Part shown: positions 16,144-27,803 of the stretch, piece after piece
How the letters are laid out: each line of letters opens with the position of its first letter
Numbering within the stretch: position 1 is the stretch's first letter
Assembly: GCA_019694315.1 (NCBI GenBank)
Contig: JAIBCE010000001.1
Location: 62,001-126,000, forward strand
Source: Sandaracinaceae bacterium
GTDB taxonomy: Bacteria; Myxococcota_A; Polyangia; Polyangiales; Sandaracinaceae
Direction: 5' to 3'
Length of the DNA: 64,000 bases
Program-made: the position numbers and the translations under genes
The notes under the pieces: model-generated
Told to the model about the DNA's origin: nothing
Database searches by the model: none
The model's input: the letters and a program-made list of their open reading frames with translations, nothing else

Positions 16144-16995
16144 ATGTACGGCCTCCGCACCCTCAAGCTCGAAGCCCACGATCTCGACGCTGCCAAGCGC
16201 TTCTACACCGAGGCGCTCGGTGTGAGCCCCTACTTCGATCAGCCCTTCTACGTGGGCTTCGATGTCGACGGCTACGAGCTCGGCATCACCCCACGCGAGA
16301 GTGCGTCCGAGGGCCCGGGCCAGCACGTCTCCTACCTCTCAGTGATCGACGTCGACGCCGAGATGGCGCGCTGGATCGCGATGGGCTGCACGGAGCGCGA
16401 GGCCGCGACCGACGTGGGCGGCGGCCTCCGCCTCGGGGCCGTCCGTGACCCGTTCGGCAACGCGATCGGGTTCATCAAGAACCTCCACTTCGCGCCGCGC
16501 CTCGTGACCGCCGCGGCCGACGATCTCTCGCCACGCGAGATCGTCCACGAGCTCGTCGTGCCGCTGCCGCGCACGCGCGTCTGGACGCTGTGGTCGAGCG
16601 GCGAGGGCCTCGCCACCTGGCTCGTGAACCGCGCGAGCGTCGAGCTGCGTCCTGGTGGGCCGTACGAGATCTACTTCGTGGACGAGGCCCCCGAGGGCAC
16701 GCAGGGAAGCGAGGGCTGTCGCGTCCTCTCGTTCGTGCGCGAGCGCATGCTGTCGTTCACGTGGAATGCGCCTCCCCACCTCGGTAAGACGCGCTGGGAG
16801 AACACCTGGGTCGTGCTCGAGTTGTCGGACGCCGACGGCGGCACGCGGGTGCGCGTCACGCACACGGGGTGGCCCGCGAGCGGCCTCGCGAGCGAGCCGC
16901 AGTGGGAGCAGACCTTCGCCTACTTCGATCGCGCGTGGGCGGGCGTGCTGCAGGCGCTGGCAGGCTACGCCGCCACCGGGAAGAAGCCGACGTGA
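16144..16995 (+). CDS. VOC-domain / AHSA1 (SRPBCC) fusion protein
   Basis: A 283-residue two-domain protein. Residues 1-120 are a vicinal-oxygen-chelate (glyoxalase/bleomycin-resistance) domain: TLKLEAHDLDAAKRFYTEALGV and the closing LGAVRDPFGNAIGFI. Residues about 130-275 are an AHSA1-type START-like domain: VVPLPRTRVWTLWSSGEGLATWL, GGPYEIYF, MLSFTWNAP, and a C-terminal helix WEQTFAYFDRAWAGVLQAL. Each family is common alone; the fusion in this order is less so. The VOC metal site may bind a small electrophile and the AHSA1 cavity a hydrophobic ligand, but no ligand is known. It is the first of a tightly packed series; the next start overlaps its stop. Confidence 0.88.
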   Translation: MYGLRTLKLEAHDLDAAKRFYTEALGVSPYFDQPFYVGFDVDGYELGITPRESASEGPGQHVSYLSVIDVDAEMARWIAMGCTEREAATDVGGGLRLGAVRDPFGNAIGFIKNLHFAPRLVTAAADDLSPREIVHELVVPLPRTRVWTLWSSGEGLATWLVNRASVELRPGGPYEIYFVDEAPEGTQGSEGCRVLSFVRERMLSFTWNAPPHLGKTRWENTWVVLELSDADGGTRVRVTHTGWPASGLASEPQWEQTFAYFDRAWAGVLQALAGYAATGKKPT

Positions 16996-17963
16996 ACGAT
17001 CATTCCGCGACGCGCACGCGCGACGCGCTCGCGGCCTCGCCGCTCGCTGGCCTGCTCACCGGCCTCCTCGCCGCGGGCTGCGGCGCCGCGCCGATCGAGC
17101 CGACCACGACCGAGATCGTCGCGCCGAGCGCGCTCCTGACCTGGGCGCGCGCGCCCTTCACGCTGCGCTTCGCCGACGGGGTCGTGCTCGCGGTCGAGGC
17201 CGACGGCGCGATCCTGCGCGACGGTGAGCGCGTCGCGACGATCCACGACGACGGTCGCGTCACCGATCTCGCCGGGACGGCGATCGCCACCCTCATCCCC
17301 GATGGCCAGGTCGCCTACCGCGGCAACCTCCACGCGGCGCGCCTGCGCGCGCTGCTCTCGGCGCTCGACGGCGCACCGCAGACGGTCCTCCGCGAGGGCG
17401 CCGACGATCGCCTCGTGCTCGAGGGCGAGCAGCTCACGATCGCACCGAGCCATGGGTGGCCGAGCGGCACGGCCGAGCTCGAGTGGCCCGCAGGGCCGAG
17501 CGCCGCAGCCCAGCCCCTCGTGGTGCTGCTCGCGATGCTCGAGCTGATCGAGCACCCGCGCGGACATGCGTTCCCCGCGCCCCCGCCGCACATCGAGACG
17601 CCCCCGGATCTCGCGTCACCACCGCCGCAGGCGACGAGGATGGCGAGCGGCCTCGTGTACCTCGTGCTGTCTCCCGGTCGCGGCACCGTGCACCCGAGCG
17701 CGAGCTCCCGCGTGCGCGTGCACTACACGGGCTGGACGACGGATGGCCACGTCTTCGACAGCTCCATCACACGCGGCGAGCCCGCGGAATTTCCCCTGAG
17801 CGGAGTGATCCCGGGCTGGACCGAGGCCGTGCCGCTCATGGTGGAGGGCGAGCGCGCGCGTTTCTGGATGCCGCCCGCGCTCGGCTACGGCGAGCACCCG
17901 CGCCCAGGCATCCCCGCGGGCACCCTCGTGTTCGAGATCGAGCTCCTCGCGATCCTCCCATGA
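16992..17963 (+). CDS. FKBP-type peptidyl-prolyl isomerase lipoprotein
   Basis: A 323-residue exported protein. The N-terminus ends in LLAAGCGAAP, a probable lipobox, so it should sit in the membrane facing the periplasm. The middle part is not recognised. Residues about 225-323 are an FKBP domain: VRVHYTGWTTDGHVFDSS, FPLSGVIPGWTEAVPLM, ARFWMPPALGYGE, GTLVFEIELL. FKBPs isomerise Xaa-Pro bonds and help secreted proteins fold. The GTG at 16992 overlaps the previous stop (GTGA), and the gene ends in an ATGA overlap with the next, so translation is coupled on both sides. Confidence 0.87.
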   Translation: MNDHSATRTRDALAASPLAGLLTGLLAAGCGAAPIEPTTTEIVAPSALLTWARAPFTLRFADGVVLAVEADGAILRDGERVATIHDDGRVTDLAGTAIATLIPDGQVAYRGNLHAARLRALLSALDGAPQTVLREGADDRLVLEGEQLTIAPSHGWPSGTAELEWPAGPSAAAQPLVVLLAMLELIEHPRGHAFPAPPPHIETPPDLASPPPQATRMASGLVYLVLSPGRGTVHPSASSRVRVHYTGWTTDGHVFDSSITRGEPAEFPLSGVIPGWTEAVPLMVEGERARFWMPPALGYGEHPRPGIPAGTLVFEIELLAILP

Positions 17964-19750
17964 CCCGCGCACGTCCGAGGCCCACGAGCGCTCGCTGGCG
18001 CTCGCTCCTTCGCACGAGCGATCGTCAGCTCGCCTCGTGGCTGCTCGAGTCCGTGCTCTCGCTGCGCGCGCGGCGAGGGGAGCTCGCGCGGTGGGCCGAG
18101 CTCGCGGCGCTGCCCGAAGGAGAGGTGCTCGCCTCGCCCTGGGGCGCGCGCATGATCGCGCTCGGCCTCGAGGTCGGAGCGACGACCGTGGAGCACGAGC
18201 TCCGGCCGCTCCTCGCCTGGCATCGCTCGATCCTGCCAGACGACGCCGTGCACGACCCGCGACACGGGCACTGGCTCCGTGGCGCGCTCCGCACGGGCAA
18301 GTACGAGGAGTTCTGCGCGGAGGATCCGTTCGCGAGCTACCACCCCGAGCACTCGGCGAAGTGGGCCCCGCACGAGTGGCTGCACCGCGCGGTCGGCGTG
18401 CACGCGCGCTCGGACGCCAGCCCCTTCGCGCGCTACCTCGGCGCGCGCATGAACGAGCTCCTGCCCGTGGCCACGTGGTACGGCCTCGAGCACGCGCTCC
18501 GGCTCGATCACGAGGGCGACTTCGATCGCGAGCGCGAGCGACGCGAGCCCGCTGCCCCCGTCGCGCGGGCGCGCTGGCTGACCGAGAGCGAGCGCTCGCT
18601 CCGTGCGCGCGCGAAGGCCGCGATCCCCTTCGTGCGCTGGACCCTCGAGCGCACGGCGCGCGAGCTCGCGGCCCTCGACGAGGAGCTCGCGAGCGGAACG
18701 TTCGTTCCGTCGCCCGACGCCGGCCGCGAGTCCTTTCCCGGCGTTCGCCTCGACGCGTCCACGGACGCCATCGCCTACGTGCACGCGCACCGCGCGCGGC
18801 TCGAGAGCCCGGCCACCTCGCACGCGCTCGACGTGCTCTCGAGCGAGAACCTCCCCTCGATCCACGGGCTCCGCGCCCGCATCGAGCACGTGCTCGATCG
18901 GCTCCTCTTCGCGCCGCTCGTCCTGCGTGCGTCGTCGGTGCGTCTGCGCATCCGGGCCAACGTGCTGCTCGATCTCCTCCTGCGCGCGGCCCTCGTGGAT
19001 CCGAGCGAGCCACGCCGCGCCCTCGTCGCCGAGGCCCGGGCGCTCGTGGCCCGCCGCGCGCTCGCGGCCGTCTCGCTCGCGCGCTTCGCGACCACGCTCG
19101 AGCGCTCGCTCGCCGCGCGCGTGGGACCCTCGCGCGCCGCCGCCGTGACCGCCCGCGGCCTGCGCGCGCCGCTCGTGTCGATCGACACACGCCCGCTCGC
19201 GCGCGGCCTCCGGAGCGTCACGCCACGCACCGCCCACCTGCTCGGTCCGCGCGGCACACGCGCCCTCGTCGCGGAGCTCGTCTCGGGCGGGCCCGCGCGC
19301 GGTCACCTCGCAGCGCGCGTCGGGCAGGCCCTCACGCCCACCCACCCCGCGCTCGCGTCGCTCGCACACCTCGAGCACGTGATGGACGCGCCCGAGGCAC
19401 AGGAGCCGCGCGAGGGCTGGCGCCTCAGCGCACGCGAGGCCGACGACGACGCCTACGTGACGCTCCGGCGCGGTGTCTCGCTGCACCGCTTCGCGCACGA
19501 CGTGCTCGCGCTGCACCGCGGCGAGCGCGCGCCCGATCGCGAGATCACCCTCGCTGCCGCGACGATCGAGGGGCAGGCCGTGCTCTGCGAAATCCCCGAC
19601 GCCGTGGCGAGCGTCCTCTCTCGCGCGCCCTCGCACCGCCTCGGCGCGCTCGCCCGCGCGATCGGCGCGGAGGTGCTCGAGGCGCTCGACGCGATCGGCT
19701 TGCTCGTGGTCCTTCCCGCGATGCCATCGCGCCGCGTACGCTCGCCGTGA
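17960..19750 (+). CDS. large protein of unknown function with an HExxH motif
   Basis: A 596-residue Arg/Ala/Leu-rich, mostly helical, apparently cytosolic protein that I do not recognise. The most conserved-looking part is near residues 114-180: KYEEFCAEDPFASYHPEHSA, then HEWLH at 138-142, which fits the HExxH zinc-metalloprotease pattern, then MNELLPVATWYGLEHALRLDH, whose Glu could be a third ligand. Whether this is a true zincin is uncertain. Start ATG 17960 overlaps the FKBP stop. The place between an FKBP lipoprotein and a DUF4328 membrane protein hints at an envelope-linked role, which is inference. Confidence 0.75.
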   Translation: MTRARPRPTSARWRSLLRTSDRQLASWLLESVLSLRARRGELARWAELAALPEGEVLASPWGARMIALGLEVGATTVEHELRPLLAWHRSILPDDAVHDPRHGHWLRGALRTGKYEEFCAEDPFASYHPEHSAKWAPHEWLHRAVGVHARSDASPFARYLGARMNELLPVATWYGLEHALRLDHEGDFDRERERREPAAPVARARWLTESERSLRARAKAAIPFVRWTLERTARELAALDEELASGTFVPSPDAGRESFPGVRLDASTDAIAYVHAHRARLESPATSHALDVLSSENLPSIHGLRARIEHVLDRLLFAPLVLRASSVRLRIRANVLLDLLLRAALVDPSEPRRALVAEARALVARRALAAVSLARFATTLERSLAARVGPSRAAAVTARGLRAPLVSIDTRPLARGLRSVTPRTAHLLGPRGTRALVAELVSGGPARGHLAARVGQALTPTHPALASLAHLEHVMDAPEAQEPREGWRLSAREADDDAYVTLRRGVSLHRFAHDVLALHRGERAPDREITLAAATIEGQAVLCEIPDAVASVLSRAPSHRLGALARAIGAEVLEALDAIGLLVVLPAMPSRRVRSP

Positions 19751-19755
19751 GGGTG

Positions 19756-20382
19756 ATGTACACGTACGAAGACCTGGGCTGGCGAACACCGTTCGTCGTC
19801 ATCGCCATCCTCCTCAACGTGGTGCTGGGGCTCGTCACGGCCGGGCTCGGCCTGCTCGTCGGCGAGAGCGATCCGAGCCTGCTCCTGGCCGCGATCCTCG
19901 TGCCCGCGTTCTTCGGCTCGCTCGGCAGCTTCCTCGCGTCGATCATCGCGGTCTGCGTGTGGACGCATCGCGCCTGCGCGAATGCGCACGCGATCGCGGG
20001 AGACTGGGTCGCACCGTCGCTCACGCCGAGCGAAGCGGTGTGGGCGTACTTCATCCCGTTCGTGAACCTCGTGCGGCCCTACCAGGCCACGCGCGAGATC
20101 CAGCTCGCGAGCCAGGGCGAGGCCGGCGACTCGCCGCTCCTCAGCGTGTGGTGGGGTGCGTGGATCGTGGGGAACATCCTCGCGAACATCGCCTTCCGCA
20201 TCGACTCGGCCGGTCTCGACTTCGCCTCGAACTGCGTGCACGCGGTCGCGGGCGTGAGCCTCGTGGTGCTCACGCGCCACATCCACCAGCTCCAGAGGAC
20301 GCGCTTCGAGGAACAGCGCCGCAAGAACGCGCCCGACGTGGCCTCGTTCCGAGCGGCGCCCGAGGCGCGCGTCGAGCCCTGA
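19756..20382 (+). CDS. DUF4328-like membrane protein
   Basis: A 208-residue membrane protein. Hydrophobic helices occur at about residues 12-38, 46-70 and near the C-terminal third. The segment VWTHRACANAHAI followed by EAVWAYFIPFVNLVRPYQATREI is the hallmark of DUF4328, a family of uncharacterised membrane proteins in actinobacteria and myxobacteria. A GTG at 19747 overlaps the previous stop and is an alternative start three codons earlier; ATG 19756 is used here. The gene closes the series that begins with the VOC-AHSA1 gene. Confidence 0.8.
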   Translation: MYTYEDLGWRTPFVVIAILLNVVLGLVTAGLGLLVGESDPSLLLAAILVPAFFGSLGSFLASIIAVCVWTHRACANAHAIAGDWVAPSLTPSEAVWAYFIPFVNLVRPYQATREIQLASQGEAGDSPLLSVWWGAWIVGNILANIAFRIDSAGLDFASNCVHAVAGVSLVVLTRHIHQLQRTRFEEQRRKNAPDVASFRAAPEARVEP

Positions 20383-20521
20383 TCGAGCGCTCTTGCCGGC
20401 TCGAGCGCTCTTCGCCCCGGTGCGCTCCGGCAACGAGCACCGCGCGCGTTGCGTGCGCGCGACGATGCGATTTCGGACCGCGACCTTCCCCACGACGAGC
20501 GCGCGACCCACGCTCCGCGGC

Positions 20522-21445
20522 ATGACCGAGCACGAGAGCGCCCCTCCGATCACGCGTCGTCAGGCGATCCTCGCGGGCGTCGCCGCCTCTGCCGCGGCGC
20601 TCGCGGCGAGCCCCGACGACGCCGACGGCCAGGCCCGCGCACGACGCGCCGCGCGCATGCCCGTGGCGTACCTACCGCACGGCGGTGGCCCCTGGCCCTT
20701 CGTCGATCTGGGCTTCGGCGATCGCCGCGAGCTCGACGCGATGGCGAGCTATCTCCGCTCCGTCTCGGCGATCGGTCCCACGCGCCCCCGCGCGCTCCTC
20801 GTGATCTCGGCGCACTGGGAGGAGCCCGTGCCCACCGTGATGACGAGCAGCGCACCCCCGATGCTCTACGACTACTACGGCTTTCCCCCGGAGTCGTACA
20901 CGATCACGTGGCCAGCCCCTGGCGACCCCACGCTCGCGCGGCGTGTGCGCTCGCTGCTCTCGCAGGCAGGCCTCGAGAGCGCGGAGAACGCCGAGCGAGG
21001 CTTCGATCACGGGACGTTCGTTCCGCTCAAGCTCGCGTTTCCGGAGGCCGACGTGCCCACGGTGCAGCTCTCGCTCGTGCGCGGCCTCGAACCCCGCACA
21101 CACCTCGCGATCGGTCGCGCGCTCGCGCCGCTCCGCGACGAGGGCGTGCTCATCGTGGGCAGCGGCATGAGCTACCACAACCTCCGCGCGTTCGGCCCGC
21201 GCGCGGCGCCCATCTCCGAGGCCTTCGATGCGTGGATGCGCGAGGCGTGCGCCCAGCCGCGCGCCGAGCGCGAGGCGCGCCTCACCGCGTGGGCCAACGC
21301 ACCCGCTGCCCGCGCCGCACACCCGCGCGAGGAGCACCTCCTGCCGCTCATGGTGATCGCGGGCGCCGCCGGCGACGACCACGCCGACGTGGCCTTCGAC
21401 GGAACCCTCATGGGCCTGCGCCTCTCGGCGATCCACTTCGGCTGA
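20522..21445 (+). CDS. LigB/DODA-type extradiol dioxygenase with Tat-like signal
   Basis: A 307-residue protein. ITRRQAILAGVAASAAALAAS near the N-terminus looks like a twin-arginine signal, so a folded metal enzyme should be exported. The mature part is a class III extradiol dioxygenase of the LigB/DODA family: YLPHGGGPWP, VISAHWEEP, GFDHGTFVPL and GSGMSYHNL carry the expected metal-binding His and active-site residues. Cytosolic relatives open catechol or DOPA rings with Fe2+ or Zn2+. An exported form is unusual. A CACGCT hexamer, close to the TANNNT pattern, ends 7 nt before the ATG. Confidence 0.85.
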   Translation: MTEHESAPPITRRQAILAGVAASAAALAASPDDADGQARARRAARMPVAYLPHGGGPWPFVDLGFGDRRELDAMASYLRSVSAIGPTRPRALLVISAHWEEPVPTVMTSSAPPMLYDYYGFPPESYTITWPAPGDPTLARRVRSLLSQAGLESAENAERGFDHGTFVPLKLAFPEADVPTVQLSLVRGLEPRTHLAIGRALAPLRDEGVLIVGSGMSYHNLRAFGPRAAPISEAFDAWMREACAQPRAEREARLTAWANAPAARAAHPREEHLLPLMVIAGAAGDDHADVAFDGTLMGLRLSAIHFG

Positions 21446-21494
21446 GACTCGTTCGAGCGGACACGCGGCGGCGCGCGCGTGGCACCATGGCGCG

Positions 21495-23027
21495 GTGAGC
21501 CTCGAAGAGAAGCCCGCCGTCCTTCGCGTGCCGCCCGACACCGACGTCGTGCGCGAGCTCGAGATCCTCGCGCGCGCGCGCCACCCGCTGATCCACGTGG
21601 ACTCGCACGAGGAAGAGCGCGTGGGCGTGCTGCTCGATCACCTCGCCGAGCGCCTCGGCGCGCAGCGCTTCGACTGGACGCCGCACCGCGGCCTCTTCGA
21701 TCTGCGCGGCGGCGATCCGGTGAAGGACTCGATCGATCCGGCCGTCGCCCTCAAGTGGGTGAGCAAGGTCGCCTCGCACTACGTCTTTCACTTCCGCGGC
21801 TTCGGCCACCACCTCGCCGACAAGGCCGTGGTCTCGCAGCTGCGCGAGCTGCACCACGACATGCTCTCGAGCCGCAACGTGATCGTGTTCACCGACGAGG
21901 CCGAGATCCCGAACGCGCTCACGGGCCTCGTCACGCACTTCACGCTCGCGCCGCTCACGAGCGGCGAGTACCACCGCCTCGTGTCCGCGATCATCCGCGA
22001 CCTCCGCCAGCGCGGCAGCGTGGATGTGGTGCTCACGCCCGAGGACGTGCACGCCCTGCTCGAGGACCTCAAGGGCCTCACACTCTTCGAGGTGCAGAAG
22101 GTCGTGACCGAGGCCGTCGTCGAGGATCGACGCCTCGACGCCAAGGACCTTCCGCGCATCCGCGAGGCCAAGATGCGGATCGTGCAGCGCTCGGGCGTGC
22201 TCGAGTACACGCCCGCGGCGCACACGCTCACCGACGTGGCCGGCCTCACGCGCCTCAAGGAGTGGATCCAGAAGCGAGGCAGCGCGCTGCGCGATCCCGT
22301 GGCCGCCAAGAAATTCGGCGTGGAGCCACCGCGCGGCCTCTTGCTCCTCGGCGTGCAGGGCTGCGGCAAGAGCCTCAGCGCCAAGGCCGTGGCCAACGAG
22401 CTCGGCATGCCGCTGCTCCGCCTCGATCCCTCGAGCCTCTACAACAAGTACTTCGGCGAGAGCGAGAAGAACCTCCGCCGCGCGATCAAGCTCGCCGAGG
22501 CGATGGCGCCCGTGGTGCTCTGGATCGACGAGCTCGAGAAGGCCTTCGCCTCCGTGGGCGACGGCGGCAACGACGGCGGCGTCTCGCACCGCATCTTCGG
22601 CACCTTCCTCACCTGGCTCGCGGAGAAGAAGGAGACCGTGTTCGTCGTCGCCACCGCGAACGACGTCTCGCGCCTTCCGCCCGAGCTCGTGCGCAAGGGA
22701 CGCTTCGACGAGATCTTCTTCGTGGATCTGCCCGGCCCCGAGGCGCGGCGCGCCGTGCTCTCGCTCCACCTCACACGGCGAGGCCACGACCCGAAGTCGA
22801 TCGAGCTCGACTCGCTCATCGCCGCGAGCGAGGGCTTCAGCGGCGCCGAGCTCGAGCAGGCCGTGGTCGCCGCGCTCTACACGGCCTTCCATGCGAAGAA
22901 GCCCCTCGACGCCGACATGATCCGCGCCGAGATGAACGCGACGATCCCCCTCTCGCGCACGATGAGCGAGAAGATCGCCGGCCTCCGCGCGTGGGCCAAG
23001 GATCGCGCCGTGCCTGCGGACGGCTGA
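21495..23027 (+). CDS. AAA ATPase, Ycf46-like
   Basis: A 510-residue AAA protein. Residues 1-240 form an N-terminal domain with no Walker A, containing VIVFTDEAEIPNAL and LTLFEVQKVVTEAV. The AAA module follows: LLLGVQGCGKSLSAKAVA (Walker A), VVLWIDELEKAF (Walker B), VVATANDVSRLPPEL (sensor 1), KGRFDEIFFVDLP with the Arg finger region, and GFSGAELEQAV (sensor 2). This two-part order matches Ycf46-like ATPases of plastids and bacteria, which have been linked to CO2 use in cyanobacteria but are of unclear role elsewhere. GTG start at 21495; a CACCAT hexamer ends 6 nt upstream. Confidence 0.88.
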   Translation: MSLEEKPAVLRVPPDTDVVRELEILARARHPLIHVDSHEEERVGVLLDHLAERLGAQRFDWTPHRGLFDLRGGDPVKDSIDPAVALKWVSKVASHYVFHFRGFGHHLADKAVVSQLRELHHDMLSSRNVIVFTDEAEIPNALTGLVTHFTLAPLTSGEYHRLVSAIIRDLRQRGSVDVVLTPEDVHALLEDLKGLTLFEVQKVVTEAVVEDRRLDAKDLPRIREAKMRIVQRSGVLEYTPAAHTLTDVAGLTRLKEWIQKRGSALRDPVAAKKFGVEPPRGLLLLGVQGCGKSLSAKAVANELGMPLLRLDPSSLYNKYFGESEKNLRRAIKLAEAMAPVVLWIDELEKAFASVGDGGNDGGVSHRIFGTFLTWLAEKKETVFVVATANDVSRLPPELVRKGRFDEIFFVDLPGPEARRAVLSLHLTRRGHDPKSIELDSLIAASEGFSGAELEQAVVAALYTAFHAKKPLDADMIRAEMNATIPLSRTMSEKIAGLRAWAKDRAVPADG

Positions 23028-23100
23028 CGCGAGCGACGCGGCGCACGTCCGCACGCGAGGCAATCCGCGCACCTTCGTGGCTCGTGGGATCGCGCGACGC

Positions 23101-23106
23101 TATCTT
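23101..23106 (+). promoter_or_regulatory. candidate -10 box TATCTT, 6 nt before the 23113 start
   Basis: TATCTT ends 6 nt before the ATG at 23113. It supports this start over the in-frame one at 23077. Confidence 0.45.
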
Positions 23107-23112
23107 CGGCAC

Positions 23113-23700
23113 ATGACGAACCACCGCACGAACCTCACCCTCCTCCTCGGTGTGCTCGCCCTGGCGCTCGTCGCCTCCGCCCCTAGCGCCGCGGAGGCCC
23201 AGACGCGTCGGTCCGGTCCGCTCTTCGTGAGCGCAGGCGTCGGCCCCTTCGTGCTCTTCGACGTGGACACGAGCTTCCGCCTCGAGGGCCAGTTCGGCTG
23301 GCACCCAGGTGGCCACGACGAGGGCTTCTTCCTCGCCGCCGACTTCGCGTTCGCGATCGAGCGCCACTACGCGCAGGTCTACGGCGGCATCCGCCTCGGC
23401 GGAGACATCGAGGTCTTCGCGAACAACGACGTGGCCGTCCTCCTCACGCCGCAGGGCATGGGCGGCTTCGGCTTCATGGACTTCGGCTACGGCGCAGGCG
23501 GCTACGGCTTCCTCATCTTCCAGCCGAGCTTCCAGGTGGACGTGGCCCTCCTCGAGCGCGTGCTCTGGGTGTGGGCGCGCCCGGTGGGCTTCGACTTCCT
23601 CGTCTTCCCCGACACGTTCCGCCGCAGCGACGGCGCCCGCGGCCTCGACTGGTACTGGGGCTATCAATTCATGGCCGGCGCGCGCTTCAATTTCGGCTGA
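23113..23700 (+). CDS. predicted outer-membrane beta-barrel protein
   Basis: A 195-residue exported protein. A signal peptide with LLLGVLALALVASAPSAAEAQ is cleaved after AEA. The mature part alternates hydrophobic and polar residues in short strands rich in Gly and aromatics (FVSAGVGPFVLFDV, FRLEGQFGWHPGG, FGFMDFGYGAGGYGF) and ends in ARFNFG, typical of small barrels. The function is unknown. It is transcribed alone; a strong hairpin terminator follows. Confidence 0.75.
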   Translation: MTNHRTNLTLLLGVLALALVASAPSAAEAQTRRSGPLFVSAGVGPFVLFDVDTSFRLEGQFGWHPGGHDEGFFLAADFAFAIERHYAQVYGGIRLGGDIEVFANNDVAVLLTPQGMGGFGFMDFGYGAGGYGFLIFQPSFQVDVALLERVLWVWARPVGFDFLVFPDTFRRSDGARGLDWYWGYQFMAGARFNFG

Positions 23701-23724
23701 CGCCTCGCAGCGGTCTCCTCGAGC

Positions 23725-23750
23725 ACGGGCGCGGAGCGATCCGCGCCCGT
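23725..23750 (+). terminator. hairpin terminator after the 23.1-kb outer-membrane gene
   Basis: Perfect 11-bp inverted repeat acgggcgcgga/tccgcgcccgt with a 4-nt GCGA loop, 24 nt after the stop and 36 nt before the next start. GC-rich with only a short T run after it. Confidence 0.7.
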
Positions 23751-23773
23751 TCCAATTGCGGCGCCACAAGCGG

Positions 23774-23779
23774 TACGGT
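23774..23779 (+). promoter_or_regulatory. candidate -10 box TACGGT, 7 nt before the TerB start
   Basis: TACGGT ends 7 nt before the ATG at 23787, in the short space left after the preceding terminator. Confidence 0.4.
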
Positions 23780-23786
23780 TCGCGCC

Positions 23787-26445
<2,659 letters not shown>

Positions 26446-26505
26446 ACACAGCACGTCTGGCCCGCGGCATCTGGTTCATACTGAGGATTCGTAACGAGGC
26501 TCTCG

Positions 26506-27798
26506 ATGCGACGCTTCCACAACTGGTCTCGGACCCAGGCGTCGGCGGAGGTCGCGTGGGAGTCGCCGCGGAGCGAGGCCGAGGTGGCCGACGTGCTGTC
26601 GCGCGCGCGCCGCCAGGGAAAGCGCGTGCGACCCGTGGGATCCGGCCACTCGTGGTCGGCCATCGCGGTGCCCGAGGCGATCGCGCTCGATCTCTCGAAC
26701 CTCGCCGCGCCCCTCGAGATCGACGCGGCGCGCCGCACGATCCGCGTGCAGGCGGGCATCCAGCTCAAGACCCTCACGGCCACGCTCGATCGCGTGGGCC
26801 TCGCCATGCCGATCCTCGGCTCGGTGAGCGAGCAGACGATCGCGGGGGCCACCTCCACGGGCACGCACGGCTCGAGCCTCGCCTACGGCAACCTCGCGAG
26901 CCTGATCGAGGAGCTCGTGATCGTGACGCCCGCCGGCGAGCGGCATGTGCTCCGCCGCGGACAGGGCGACTTCGACGCCGCGTGTGTGGGCCTCGGCGCG
27001 CTCGGCATCGTCACCGAGCTCGTGCTCCGCGTGAGCACGGCGTTCGCGCTCGTGGGCGAGGTGCAGACACGGCCGATCCTCGAGATCGCCCGCGATCTGG
27101 CGTCGATCGGCGCGAGCACGGACTTCGTGAAGGTGTGGTGGCTCCCGGGCTCGGAGGGCGCGCAGATCTTCCGCTATCACCGCACGCCGCTGCCGCCCGC
27201 CGACGTGCGCCTCGAGCGCTGGCTCGACACGCACGTCACCAATCGCGTGCTCTTTCCGGCCGCGCTCGCGGTGAGCGCCCGCCTGCCGCAGCTCACGCGG
27301 CGCATCAACCGCGCGGTGGCGCAGAGCTACCTCGAGCGGCCGGCGGTGCCGATGCGGAGCGATCTCGCGTTCAACGTGGCCATGCCGCCCATTCATCGAG
27401 AGACGGAGTACGCCTTCGATCTCGCCGACGCTCCCGCGGCGCTCACGGCCATCGCGGAGTCGATCGAGCGTGAGCGGCTCGCGGTGAACTTCCCGGTGGA
27501 GGTGCGCTTCGTGCGCGAAGACGCCGCGTGGATGAGCCCGGCCTACGGTCGCCCCACCGTGCAGATCGGCGGCTACATGAGCGATTCCGTCGATCTGCCG
27601 CGCTTCTTCCAGCGCTTCGAGGAGATCTCGCAGTCGCTCGCGGGCCGCCCGCACTGGGGCAAGGAGATGAAGGTGGACGCCGCCTACGTGCGCCAGGTCT
27701 TCCCGCGGCGCGACGACTTCGTGGCGCTCGCGCGGCGCTGGGATCCCGACGGCACGCTGCGGAATGCCTTCCTCGACCGCGTGTTGGGCCAGGAGTGA
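26506..27798 (+). CDS. FAD-dependent sugar-1,4-lactone oxidase (ALO/GLO family)
   Basis: A 430-residue flavoprotein of the VAO family. VRPVGSGHSWSAIA is the FAD-binding loop with the His that is usually covalently linked, and GATSTGTHGSSL plus GLGALGIVTELVLRV complete the PP-loop domain. The C-terminal HWGKEMKVD and RRWDPDGTLRNAFLDRVLG are typical of D-arabinono-1,4-lactone and L-gulono-1,4-lactone oxidases. Such enzymes oxidise sugar lactones or sugar alcohols with O2. An SD-like GAGG lies 6 nt before the ATG. The next gene starts 5 bp after the stop. Confidence 0.9.
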   Translation: MRRFHNWSRTQASAEVAWESPRSEAEVADVLSRARRQGKRVRPVGSGHSWSAIAVPEAIALDLSNLAAPLEIDAARRTIRVQAGIQLKTLTATLDRVGLAMPILGSVSEQTIAGATSTGTHGSSLAYGNLASLIEELVIVTPAGERHVLRRGQGDFDAACVGLGALGIVTELVLRVSTAFALVGEVQTRPILEIARDLASIGASTDFVKVWWLPGSEGAQIFRYHRTPLPPADVRLERWLDTHVTNRVLFPAALAVSARLPQLTRRINRAVAQSYLERPAVPMRSDLAFNVAMPPIHRETEYAFDLADAPAALTAIAESIERERLAVNFPVEVRFVREDAAWMSPAYGRPTVQIGGYMSDSVDLPRFFQRFEEISQSLAGRPHWGKEMKVDAAYVRQVFPRRDDFVALARRWDPDGTLRNAFLDRVLGQE

Positions 27799-27803
27799 CC
27801 GCG

